Source: Alphaproteobacteria bacterium
GTDB lineage: Bacteria > Pseudomonadota > Alphaproteobacteria > TMED109
Reading direction: 5' to 3'
Assembly (NCBI GenBank): GCA_022819905.1
Contig: JAJEGJ010000095.1
Coordinates: forward strand, 91,709 to 155,708
Length of the DNA stretch: 64,000 bases
Numbering within the stretch: position 1 is the stretch's first letter; each line of letters starts with the position of its first letter. The notes under the pieces are model-generated. The model was not told the DNA's origin, did not search any database, and saw only the letters and a list, made by a program, of their open reading frames with translations. This document shows, one piece after another, positions 46,464 to 55,495 of this stretch. The position numbers and the translations under genes are program-made.

Positions 46464-48037
46464 GTCCGCAGGCGAAAACGCTGGATCTTGCCCGTTGCCG
46501 TCTTGGGCAGATTGTCCACGAATTCCACCCATCGCGGATACTTGTAACGGGCCAACCCTTCCTGGCAGAACCTCTTCAGCTCTTCGGCCAGTGCAACCGG
46601 TTGGGCTGGAGGGTCCTTCAACACGACGAATGCCTCGGGCTTGATCAACCCGTCAGCGTCGGCGCGCCCGACCACGGCGGCTTCCAATACGGCGTGATGG
46701 GCGACCAGGCGGGCTTCGATTTCCACTGGAGAAACCCATATTCCGCCGACCTTGAGCATGTCGTCGCTCCGGCCGTGGCAGGTGAAGTATCCCTCTGCAT
46801 CCCGGCTGTATGAATCCCCAGTGCGAATCCACCCACCGGACAAGGCCTGAGCTGTGCGCTCGGGTTGATTCCAGTACCTGGACATCACGGAGCCCCCTCG
46901 GACCCAGAGGTGACCGATGTCTCCGTCCGGAACTTCGGAACCGTGATCATCGAGGATGCGCGCTTCGTAGCCGGGCACCAGCTTGCCGCTGATCCCGGGC
47001 CTGACATCGGAATCCCGATTGGCGATGAAGATGTGAAGAATCTCCGTTGTCCCGATGCCGTCCAGAATCGCGAGGCCCGTTTGTTCCCGCCACCCCTCAA
47101 GAATCGTGCTTGGCAAGGGTTCACCAGCTGAAACACAAGCCCGCAAGCTCGACAAGTCGGGAGATATCTCATCTAGCATGCTGAGTTGCTGTGCAAACAT
47201 GGTGGGAACAGCGTAGTAGATCGTGGGGCGAAAATGCTCGATGTGCTCGAACATGCTCATTGGGGCGGGACGCCCGGCAAACAGCACGGATTGCCCTCCG
47301 GTCCACAAAGGAAACGTCATGGCGTTTCCCAGGCCGTAGGCAAAAAACAGCTTCGCTGCCGAAAAGTGCACGTCATCAGCAGTGATGCCCAGCACGTCGA
47401 CTCCGTAGCACTGGCTGGTGATCACCATGTCCCGGTGGGCGTGAACAACCCCTTTGGGCGGACCCGTGGACCCGGACGTGTAGAGCCAGAAACAGTCCGA
47501 ATCCGCCGCTGCCGGAGCTGGAGATAGCTTCGGATCAGCCGTGGCCGTCAGAGTCGCGAACGTGTCGCCGGCTCCATCCACGGGCATCTGACGGGGCAAG
47601 GGCGACGACAGCGCGCCGAGCGCGGCCTCCATTTCAGCACCGAACTCAGGAGACCAGAGCACGCAAGCTGCTCCGGAATCCTTGATCATGTACTTGAAAT
47701 CGTTGGAACGAAGCAATGTGTTGATGGGAATCGGTACGAAACCGGCCTTGATCGCGCCCCAGAACACGAAGAAGAAAGCGGGGCAGTCCTTGATCGCCAT
47801 GACGACCCGGTCACCCGGATGCAGTCCGAGGTCCGTCAATGCGTTTCCGGCACGATTTACCTGTTCGAGGAGTTCTCCATAGGTGGTGTCTCCATCGACA
47901 TCCCGAATCGCGACGCGGTCGCTCCGACCGTCCGCAACGTGGCGGTCGATGAACGCGACGGCAGCGTTAAAGGTGTCTGCAAATGTCAGCGTGGCCGGTT
48001 GCGTCGTCGTGTCGACGCCGACCGTGTTGGCATCCAT
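46460..48037 (-). CDS. Benzoate-CoA ligase family protein
   Basis: A 525-aa acyl-adenylate-forming enzyme that converts benzoate (or a hydroxylated relative) plus ATP and CoA to the CoA thioester. The P-loop is LYTSGSTGPPKGVVHAHRD near residue 185. Benzoate-CoA ligase features follow: SAAKLFFAYGLGNAMTFPLW and TIYYAVPTMFAQQL. The C-terminal lobe has WIRTGDSYSRDAEGYFTCHG and the catalytic Lys in LPKTATGKIQRFRLR. It is the last gene of boxC-boxB-ligase, 3 bases after boxB. Confidence 0.93.
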   Translation of the reverse strand: MDANTVGVDTTTQPATLTFADTFNAAVAFIDRHVADGRSDRVAIRDVDGDTTYGELLEQVNRAGNALTDLGLHPGDRVVMAIKDCPAFFFVFWGAIKAGFVPIPINTLLRSNDFKYMIKDSGAACVLWSPEFGAEMEAALGALSSPLPRQMPVDGAGDTFATLTATADPKLSPAPAAADSDCFWLYTSGSTGPPKGVVHAHRDMVITSQCYGVDVLGITADDVHFSAAKLFFAYGLGNAMTFPLWTGGQSVLFAGRPAPMSMFEHIEHFRPTIYYAVPTMFAQQLSMLDEISPDLSSLRACVSAGEPLPSTILEGWREQTGLAILDGIGTTEILHIFIANRDSDVRPGISGKLVPGYEARILDDHGSEVPDGDIGHLWVRGGSVMSRYWNQPERTAQALSGGWIRTGDSYSRDAEGYFTCHGRSDDMLKVGGIWVSPVEIEARLVAHHAVLEAAVVGRADADGLIKPEAFVVLKDPPAQPVALAEELKRFCQEGLARYKYPRWVEFVDNLPKTATGKIQRFRLRT

Positions 48038-48040
48038 GGC

Positions 48041-49456
48041 CTAGCGGAACAAGACGTATTCGTAGTCGAAGGGCTGGCCGTGGATACCCCGTTTCGGCGG
48101 GGCGATCCATCCTGCGATCTTGCCCGGATCGGTGACCGGGACCATCAGGGAGCGCACGAAGTCACGCTCTTCCTCCGTCGGTAGCCAGGAGTCCTTGCTG
48201 CGTTCCCAACGCTCGGCGTCGAGCAATTCGCCACTGGGGGAGGCCTCGATCTCGGAAAAGATTCCGATTGACCGGTTGAACTTCTCATCAGGCAATGTGA
48301 GTTCAAAATCGATGTCGTGCGCGCTAATGACCTTGTTGAAGCGATCCAGACCGCGTTGGCTGTCAAGCGTGAAATCGCGCCGCAGCAGCAGGTTCATGCC
48401 TGCCCGCGCCGAAATGATCTGGGTCTCGATCCCGCCTGGGCTCACTCTCGGAATCTCAAGCTGCGTATCAACAAGCCGATGGTCGTCGTCCCGTTTTTCC
48501 TCCTGATAACGACCCTTCAGGCCCATCCCGAAGTAATTGGCTGCATTGGTTGACCGTTCAGAACCAAACAAGTCCAGGCAAATCGAGTAGTGGAAGTTGA
48601 TCCACTTCTGAATCATCGGCAATGACACGCCACCCACCGCGCGAACGTCATCAGTGTCAAACTCGCGCATCAACTCGCAGGTACGCTGCACCACCCGCAT
48701 GAGACCAGTTTCACCCACGAACATGTGATGAGCTTCCTCGGTGAGCATGAAGCGACACGTTCGTGAAAGGGGGTCGAACCCAGATTCGGAGAGAGCCGCC
48801 AGCTGGAATTTGCCGTCACGGTCCTGGAAGTACGTGAACATGAAGAACGAGAGCCAGTCGTCTGTCCGCTCGTTGAATGCCTGGAGAATTCGAGGTCTGT
48901 CGGGATCTCCGGCGTGACGCTCGAGCAGGGCCTCTGCTTCCTCCCGGCCGTCGCGGCCAAAATGGGCATGTAGCAGGTACACCATCGCCCAGAGGTGTCG
49001 GCCTTCTTCAACATTCACCTGGTAGAGGTTCCGCAAGTCGTACAGCGAAGGGGCCGTGCGGCCGAGTTGCCGCTGCTGCTCGACCGAAGCCGGCTCAGTG
49101 TCGCCCTGGGTCACGATCAGGCGACGCAATTCCGTGCGGTACTCCCCCGGAACCTCGGTCCAGGCGGGCAGGCCCTTGTGGTCCCCGAAGCCGATCACGC
49201 GGTTTGCTTCCGGCCGCGCGAGGAAGATTCCCCAGCGGTAATCCGGCATGCGGACATGGTCGAAATGAGCCCAGCCGTCCGAATCTACACTGATTGCCGT
49301 CCGCAGGTAGACACGGAATTCGCTTGATTCGGCGGGTCCCATTTCGTTCCACCACTGAAGGTAGGCAGGCTGCCACCTTTCAAGCGCGCGTAACAGCCGG
49401 CGATCATCCCCTAGGTCGACGTTGTTCGGAATGGTTTCGTTGTAGTTCGCCTGCAT
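48041..49456 (-). CDS. boxB: Benzoyl-CoA 2,3-epoxidase, oxygenase subunit BoxB
   Basis: A 471-aa class I di-iron oxygenase that epoxidises benzoyl-CoA in the aerobic hybrid pathway. Iron-binding E-x2-H motifs are in NVEEGRHLWAMVYLLHAHFG and LTEEAHHMFVGETG. The N-terminal NYNETIPNNVDLGDDRRLLRA and WQPAYLQWWNEMGP are BoxB-specific. ATG 49456 is chosen because homology begins there; the frame remains open 25 codons upstream into the boxC end. The enzyme needs electrons from BoxA, not found here. It is separated from boxC by 4 bases. Confidence 0.95.
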   Translation of the reverse strand: MQANYNETIPNNVDLGDDRRLLRALERWQPAYLQWWNEMGPAESSEFRVYLRTAISVDSDGWAHFDHVRMPDYRWGIFLARPEANRVIGFGDHKGLPAWTEVPGEYRTELRRLIVTQGDTEPASVEQQRQLGRTAPSLYDLRNLYQVNVEEGRHLWAMVYLLHAHFGRDGREEAEALLERHAGDPDRPRILQAFNERTDDWLSFFMFTYFQDRDGKFQLAALSESGFDPLSRTCRFMLTEEAHHMFVGETGLMRVVQRTCELMREFDTDDVRAVGGVSLPMIQKWINFHYSICLDLFGSERSTNAANYFGMGLKGRYQEEKRDDDHRLVDTQLEIPRVSPGGIETQIISARAGMNLLLRRDFTLDSQRGLDRFNKVISAHDIDFELTLPDEKFNRSIGIFSEIEASPSGELLDAERWERSKDSWLPTEEERDFVRSLMVPVTDPGKIAGWIAPPKRGIHGQPFDYEYVLFR

Positions 49457-49460
49457 GATT

Positions 49461-51146
<1,686 letters not shown>

Positions 51147-51247
51147 CGATCCCTGCGTATCCGTTCGTGGATGCGGTTCCGCGCTGTCGGTTGGCCGCCA
51201 GTATGCTCGTCCGACGGCGGACAGCGCGATCCGGAGCAGTACTTATC

Positions 51248-52066
51248 GTGTCAGCTCGGTTCGACCATGTTGTACAGCACGTTGTGGCGGCAGGCCATCG
51301 TCTCGAATACTTCTGGACCCGTGAACGTCGGAACCGTGAGCCGGTCCTGATCTTTCTGCATGAGGGTCTTGGATCAGCAGGGCTTTGGCGAGACTTTCCA
51401 GCGCAATTGGCGGGGGCAACCGGGCTTCCCGGGTTGGTTTATTCGCGGTACGGCCACGGTGCCTCGGATGTCCTCGAGGGTGACCGGGCTGTGACCTACA
51501 TGCACGATGAAGCGCTCGTGAGTCTGCCCGAACTACGCCGCGAGCTGGCCCTCGATGACGTGATCTTGGTCGGACACAGTGACGGGGCCTCAATCGCGCT
51601 GATTCATGCAGCTGCGGCGGATTTGCACGTTCGTTCCGTGATCCTCGAGGCTCCCCATGTGGTTGTTGAGGATCTCACAATCGCCAGCATCGAGGATGCG
51701 GCCAAGGTCTACATGAACTCGACCCTGGCGGAGCGAATCGCAATGCACCATGCTGATGGGGCCAAGACCTTCTTTGGCTGGAATCGCGTCTGGCTGGATC
51801 CGGCGTTTCGAAGCTGGAATATTGAGGAGTATCTGCCGAACGTGCGGTGTCCGGTACTCGTGGTCCAGGGGACGGACGACGAGTACGGAACCTTGCTGCA
51901 GGTGGATCGCATCCTGGAGCGGTGCTCAGGCCCGGTAGAGACTTTCGTTCTTTCGGATTGTCGCCATGCGCCGCACCGCGATCATCCGGAAACGGTACTT
52001 AGACGGATGACGGAGTTCATAGGGCAGAGCCTTCGTTCGAACGTGCGGACAGAGCTTTCCACTTAG
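51248..52066 (+). CDS. Alpha/beta hydrolase linked to the box cluster
   Basis: About 272 aa. Alpha/beta-hydrolase landmarks are the oxyanion strand FLHEGLGSAGLWRDF, YSRYGHGASDVLEGDRAVTY, the nucleophile elbow VGHSDGASIALIHAA (Ser), the Asp region VVQGTDDEYGTLLQV and the final His in CRHAPHRDHPETVL. Similar hydrolases accompany box genes in other bacteria and may hydrolyse CoA-thioester or lactone side products; the reaction here is unknown. The frame extends to 51110 across the boxC start, but that part is unlike the family. GTG 51248 with GGAG upstream is preferred. Confidence 0.8.
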   Translation: MSARFDHVVQHVVAAGHRLEYFWTRERRNREPVLIFLHEGLGSAGLWRDFPAQLAGATGLPGLVYSRYGHGASDVLEGDRAVTYMHDEALVSLPELRRELALDDVILVGHSDGASIALIHAAAADLHVRSVILEAPHVVVEDLTIASIEDAAKVYMNSTLAERIAMHHADGAKTFFGWNRVWLDPAFRSWNIEEYLPNVRCPVLVVQGTDDEYGTLLQVDRILERCSGPVETFVLSDCRHAPHRDHPETVLRRMTEFIGQSLRSNVRTELST

Positions 52067-52488
52067 CACAACCCAAGAAGTCTCGGACGGGTGCGCGCGG
52101 AAGTTCGGCTTCGTGCTGACGAAACGGGACTGCAGTTCGACCACGACGGTGAAAAAGCGCTAGATCAACATCACCCCCGTTTTTAGCCGTTTTCATACAT
52201 GATGGTATTACAATATATTAGATCGTAATATTCAACAATATGTGAGAATTGAGCGTCGCCTTTACGGCTGCTGAAGAGAAACAGCTCCTGGCGACGAACC
52301 CCGACGAATAGCGTTTTGCACCCCGGTTCCGTCAGCAGTGCCACCGGTACCACCCGGCATCGTGTCCTCGGGCCCGCTGCACCGGGCCCGTACACTCCTT
52401 TTTCGACCCATCCCAGTGAGGGGCGACGCCCAACGGGCTGTCCGCGCGCTCATGCGTCGGGTGATGGACCCGACACATGCGCCGGTGC
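52067..52488. other. Intergenic region with A/T-rich island
   Basis: About 420 bases without a supported gene. Positions 52180-52245 are strikingly A/T-rich compared with the surroundings (TTTTTAGCCG, TACAATATATTAGATCG, TAATATTCAACAATATG). Small frames here have no recognisable features. It may be a strong promoter patch or foreign DNA. Confidence 0.35.
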
Positions 52489-52971
52489 CTACATCGGTTG
52501 AATTTGCCAGGTTCCGTCAGGGTTCCGGCAGGCCCGGCCTACGCCGGTGTGGAGCTCACCGCCAATAACGATTTCCTGGACGAACTCACGACAGTAGGTA
52601 TCACCGACCAGTACGGCAGGCCGTGGAGTAACCGTGCCTGAGTTTCCGGAATCCGGATTCGACCAAGCAACGGCCGCACCACTCGGGGAGTGTTCGAGCG
52701 CATTCTGAGCTGTCCGTTCCGCATAGAGCTGGTCGGCCTTGTCGAGACTTGCGCCGATCTCTCCACCTATCGCTGCGCCGATGAGTGTGCCTACTCCGAC
52801 AGCGACAAGCTTCCCATCGCCGTCGCCAATCTGCGATCCAGCGAGACCGCCAGCGATGGCGCCCGCCAGCGTTCCGAACTCCTGCTTCGGGCCACCGGAC
52901 TGACAACCCGCCAACCCGACCGTGAGGGCAAGCAGCAAGATGGAGCTACAAGAGACGAGCTTGGTGTTCAT
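52489..52971 (-). CDS. Glycine-zipper outer-membrane lipoprotein
   Basis: A 160-aa lipoprotein with signal peptide and lipobox LAGC (Cys near residue 23). Next comes a glycine-zipper 2TM segment, TLAGAIAGGLAGSQIG, then LVAVGVGTLIGAAIGGEIGA, as in SlyB/17-kDa surface antigen proteins. The C-terminal domain (DTYCREFVQEIVIGGELHTG, then ACRNPDGTWQI) is the RT0821/Lpp0805-type surface module with two conserved Cys. It likely contributes to envelope stability. AAGGA lies about 10 bases before the ATG. It is monocistronic. Confidence 0.9.
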   Translation of the reverse strand: MNTKLVSCSSILLLALTVGLAGCQSGGPKQEFGTLAGAIAGGLAGSQIGDGDGKLVAVGVGTLIGAAIGGEIGASLDKADQLYAERTAQNALEHSPSGAAVAWSNPDSGNSGTVTPRPAVLVGDTYCREFVQEIVIGGELHTGVGRACRNPDGTWQIQPM

Positions 52972-53216
52972 GGTTGGGGTTCCTTGCAGTAGTGCGTGGG
53001 CGCGCCCGCAAACCAGACGGCGTACGTGCCAACATGGTCAACTCTAGAATGTAGGGTGAAAATTTCCATTTTCTTGTCTAGGCAGGTCTGAACAGCGAGG
53101 TGGTCCTGAGAAACAGCCGCGTCTAGCCGGAATTTTTTGGGGCTTATATCGATTACTCGACAGATCGGATGGGTCCCGAATTATTGCGTCAGTGTTCTTA
53201 TGCTACAAGAACACAT

Positions 53217-53549
53217 ATGAAACATCCGTCACAGTCCAGCCTGCCCGACCAGAGCGCCAGCGAACCGATGCCCGACACGCTTGGCGGCGTGGAGCACCGG
53301 CAGATCGTCTACCGGGTGCTGTTCGATCGGCCGGCGATCGCCCGGCGCCTGGCCGCGGTTGCCGGCGCCTGCCGGTTCGTCTGGAACGAGATGCTCGACC
53401 AGCAGGCGCAGCTCCATGACATGGCGCGCATGCGCGGCGCGAAGCCGCTGGCGCCGACGTTCTTCACGCTGGTGAAGGCGTCCACGCAGCTGCGCCGGGT
53501 GACGCCCTGGCTGCAGGCCATGCCGTACGCCCCGGTGCGCTACACCCTT
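53217..53549 (+). pseudogene. Truncated IS200/IS605-type orfB (TnpB-like) N-terminal fragment
   Basis: The first ~110 codons match the N-terminal helix-turn-helix region of OrfB/TnpB proteins. RQIVYRVLFDRPAIARRLAA leads to CRFVWNEMLDQQAQL, and then to FTLVKASTQLRRVTPWLQAM and PYAPVRYTL. Homology stops near 53549, where the sequence becomes an antisense cytochrome c fragment; the RuvC-like nuclease part is missing. The residual frame runs on to 53723 as nonsense. No terminal inverted structures or guide-RNA-like end were recognised. Confidence 0.75.
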
Positions 53550-53688
53550 TCGCCTCGTAGGTCTTCCGCCCGAGCTGCGCCCGCGCCGAGAGCGTGGCCG
53601 GCACGTTCACCGAAACGATCGGCGGCCCGGCGCCGCCAGTGTCCCCGCCGTCGCCGAATTGCAGGTATCCGGCAGCGCCCAGGATCAC
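53540..53688 (-). pseudogene. Truncated c-type cytochrome N-terminal fragment
   Basis: On the minus strand, an N-terminal membrane-anchor stretch (VILGAAGYLQFGDG) leads to PPIVSVNVPATLSARAQLGR and KTYEAKGCSA. This resembles small copper-operon cytochromes that continue with C-H-G of the haem motif. The frame breaks between the first and second Cys of C-x2-C-H, exactly where the orfB fragment begins. The product therefore cannot bind haem. It lies just downstream of the DUF4396 gene, so it was probably the second gene of a copper-induced operon. Confidence 0.65.
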
Positions 53689-53716
53689 CGCCAGGACGAG
53701 CAGGATCGCGGCCTGC

Positions 53717-54163
53717 TCAGTGACATGCCTTCCCGAGCGCCTTCAGCCGCCAGTAGTTGTAGGGCAGCGGAGTGACGAAGCCGGCGGCCAGCATGAGCGG
53801 CACGACCCACCAGGTCAGCATCGCGCCGCCGGTCAGCGCCCAGTCGACCGCGTTCATCACGGTTTCCATGGCGACCATCGAAATGAACGACATCCCGATC
53901 GCGGTCCGAAACGCCGTCCGCAGATCCATCTGGCGGGAGAGGATGACCGTTTCCAGCGCGATCGAGGTCAGCAGCCCGTTCGCGATAGCGAGGCTCATGA
54001 TCGCCAGGGTTGGCCAGGGAATCCCGGTGAACTGGAAGAAGGCGATGGTTCCGAAATCGCCGATGGCGCAGCCCAGCAGGCACCAGGCGGTATTCTTCGA
54101 CGCCGTTCGCCATGTGTGGCGGCAGCGCCAGTCGATCGGGAAACCCGCGGTGATGGCAGTCAT
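53717..54163 (-). CDS. DUF4396 membrane protein
   Basis: A 148-aa inner-membrane protein of the DUF4396 family with about four hydrophobic helices. NTAWCLLGCAIGDFGTIAFF, then SIALETVILSRQMDLRTAFR, then the conserved MSFISMVAMETVMNAVDW and TWWVVPLMLAAGFVTPLPYN are visible. Function is unknown; homologues sit in copper-resistance operons with multicopper oxidase and cytochrome genes. It is preceded by a CueR-type promoter pointing in its direction. The Met and acidic residues in the helices (METVMNAVD) could bind metal, which is inference. Confidence 0.85.
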   Translation of the reverse strand: MTAITAGFPIDWRCRHTWRTASKNTAWCLLGCAIGDFGTIAFFQFTGIPWPTLAIMSLAIANGLLTSIALETVILSRQMDLRTAFRTAIGMSFISMVAMETVMNAVDWALTGGAMLTWWVVPLMLAAGFVTPLPYNYWRLKALGKACH

Positions 54164-54193
54164 GTCGATAGCGATTGATGCATTCCTGAGGAC

Positions 54194-54224
54194 TATGTAA
54201 GGTTTCCAGTAACTGGAGAGTCAA
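54194..54224 (-). promoter_or_regulatory. CueR/MerR-type promoter-operator with 19-bp spacer
   Basis: Read on the minus strand, a TTGACT -35 (54219-54224) and a TACATA -10 (54194-54199) are separated by 19 bases. The spacer contains the near-palindrome CTCCAG-TTA-CTGGAA. The over-long spacer with a central dyad is the hallmark of promoters activated by MerR-family proteins that untwist DNA. It fires toward the DUF4396 gene, and cueR starts 11 bases beyond on the other strand. Confidence 0.8.
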
Positions 54225-54234
54225 TGAGCCGAAA

Positions 54235-54636
54235 ATGAATATCTCCACGGCCGCGAGGACGGCGGGGCTGCCCGTGAAGACCGTCCGCTACTATGCCGAT
54301 ATCGGACTGGTGTCGGCGCCGTCGCGGACGGCGGCGGGATACAGGACCTACGACGCGGGCGCGGTACGGAAGCTGGCATTCATCCGCCGGGCGCGGGAGT
54401 TCGGGTTCTCGATCGCGGAGTGCCGGGAACTTCTGAGCCTCTACGAGGACCAGCACCGGTCCAGCGCGGACGTGAGACGCATCGCAATGAAGCGGCTGGC
54501 GGAGATCGCGAAGAAGCGGCGGGAGCTGCGGTTGCTGCACGACGATCTCGCCCATCTGGTCGACGCCTGCAAGGGGGATGACAGGCCGGACTGCCCGATC
54601 ATCGACGGCCTGGGCAACCGGCACGGAGGTCTATGA
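54235..54636 (+). CDS. cueR: Copper-responsive MerR-family regulator CueR
   Basis: A 133-aa activator sensing Cu(I), Ag(I) or Au(I). The winged HTH is NISTAARTAGLPVKTVRYYA, with GYRTYD in the wing and a long dimerisation helix after residue 70. Metal ligands C112 and C120 are in DACKGDDRPDCPII, the spacing and numbering found in E. coli CueR, and a polar residue replaces the extra Cys of dication sensors. It is divergent from the DUF4396 gene and its operator. The stop overlaps a small ATG frame (ATGA). Confidence 0.95.
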   Translation: MNISTAARTAGLPVKTVRYYADIGLVSAPSRTAAGYRTYDAGAVRKLAFIRRAREFGFSIAECRELLSLYEDQHRSSADVRRIAMKRLAEIAKKRRELRLLHDDLAHLVDACKGDDRPDCPIIDGLGNRHGGL

Positions 54637-54755
54637 ACGCCGCCGGGCGGGCGGCGCGGCACAGGCGGCAATACCAGGTGCCGCTCTCGGCGTGCATGGA
54701 GGCGGCCGCCGTGGTGGTCTCCCTTGGTTGCGGCGGCTCCGGCCGCCGCCTGCCC

Positions 54756-54874
54756 GGCAACATGTATCTGGAGGGCATTGAACGGGCTGGCGGTGGACGC
54801 ACCACAGTGCCTCGCTGGACGATGCCATGCCAGCGTCCTTCGCCACCCGTCTTGCGCACTTGATCCCCTCGCAC
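54756..54874 (-). pseudogene. Possible remnant of a type II (DfrB-like) dihydrofolate reductase or related SH3-like protein
   Basis: On the minus strand, GTG at 54874 opens RGDQVRKTGGEGRWHGIV. This recalls the R67/DfrB pattern G-D-x-V-R-K-x-x-G-x-x-W-x-G-x-I-V. About 45 bases later another frame reads ALQIHVA, reminiscent of the V-Q-I-Y-P active-site strand. The two parts are out of frame and the middle is about eight residues short, so any such gene is broken by at least one frameshift and deletion. The match is short, so this call is tentative. Confidence 0.3.
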
Positions 54875-55272
54875 ATGTTGAGCGATTCACTCGGCGACCA
54901 GTCGGTCGAGAGCGCCATCCGCACGCCCCCTTCCAGCGCGGGCAGCCACCCGACAGCGGTGGCCAACGTTACTCTCCCGTCTCGCGGAATTTGACCTCTA
55001 TCGCCGCTGGTTACGGGTCCGGCAGGGGCGGGCAGGGGCGCCCGGCCCCATCCGCCGTGCGCGGGGACTAGCCGCCCTCCACGTCGGCGCTCATCGTCGA
55101 CCGCCGTGTGTTGCTTGCGGCCCGGCTCATGCCGCCGGTTCCAGTCTGATATCGCCATGCTTGCCCCCTTCCGCGTCCGTGCGGCCCACCTGCCGGAACA
55201 GCCCCCGTCAGCGGAACCGCCTGTTCGTCTCGGCTTCCCGTCTGCTGCCGGCGTGAGATCGAGGGGACGTAG

Positions 55273-55419
55273 CCGACACGTCGCCTGGGTCCGAATCCGG
55301 GACAATCGCGGGTGGATGCGCTGAACGGGTCGCGCCATGCGAACATGCAGGACATGCGGTTGAGCGCGGCCGACGGCGAATGGCGCTTCGCCCAGGTCGC
55401 CGGACGAGCACGACCGTGA
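55273..55419 (+). pseudogene. RelE/ParE-type toxin fragment
   Basis: A 48-codon open stretch between stops contains RRLGPNPGQSRVDALNGSRH then ANMQDMRLSAADGEWRFA. This is very like the core of RelE/ParE (Gp49-like) toxins (G-R-P-x-V-D-x-L-x-G-S-R-H-x-N-M-x-E-x-R). It lacks a start codon and the N-terminal third, and after WRFA the C-terminal part is lost. No antitoxin gene was seen next to it. Confidence 0.55.
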
Positions 55420-55495
55420 CGTGCTCCAACCTCTGCTCCGTGCGGCTTACGATCGAACGAACCCCGGTGACGTGCTCACGTCGAAGCGCCTGCCG

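Larger units (their letters stand above)
54637..55495. other. Degraded region downstream of cueR without an intact gene
   Basis: About 860 G+C-rich bases with frames that change coding character over short distances. A frame from 54633 to 54863 starts with ATG in the cueR stop behind GGAGG and gives 76 residues with two Cys, but it has no recognisable domain. It overlaps an antisense remnant described separately. A toxin remnant occupies 55273-55419. The stretch looks like decayed accessory DNA. Confidence 0.5.
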
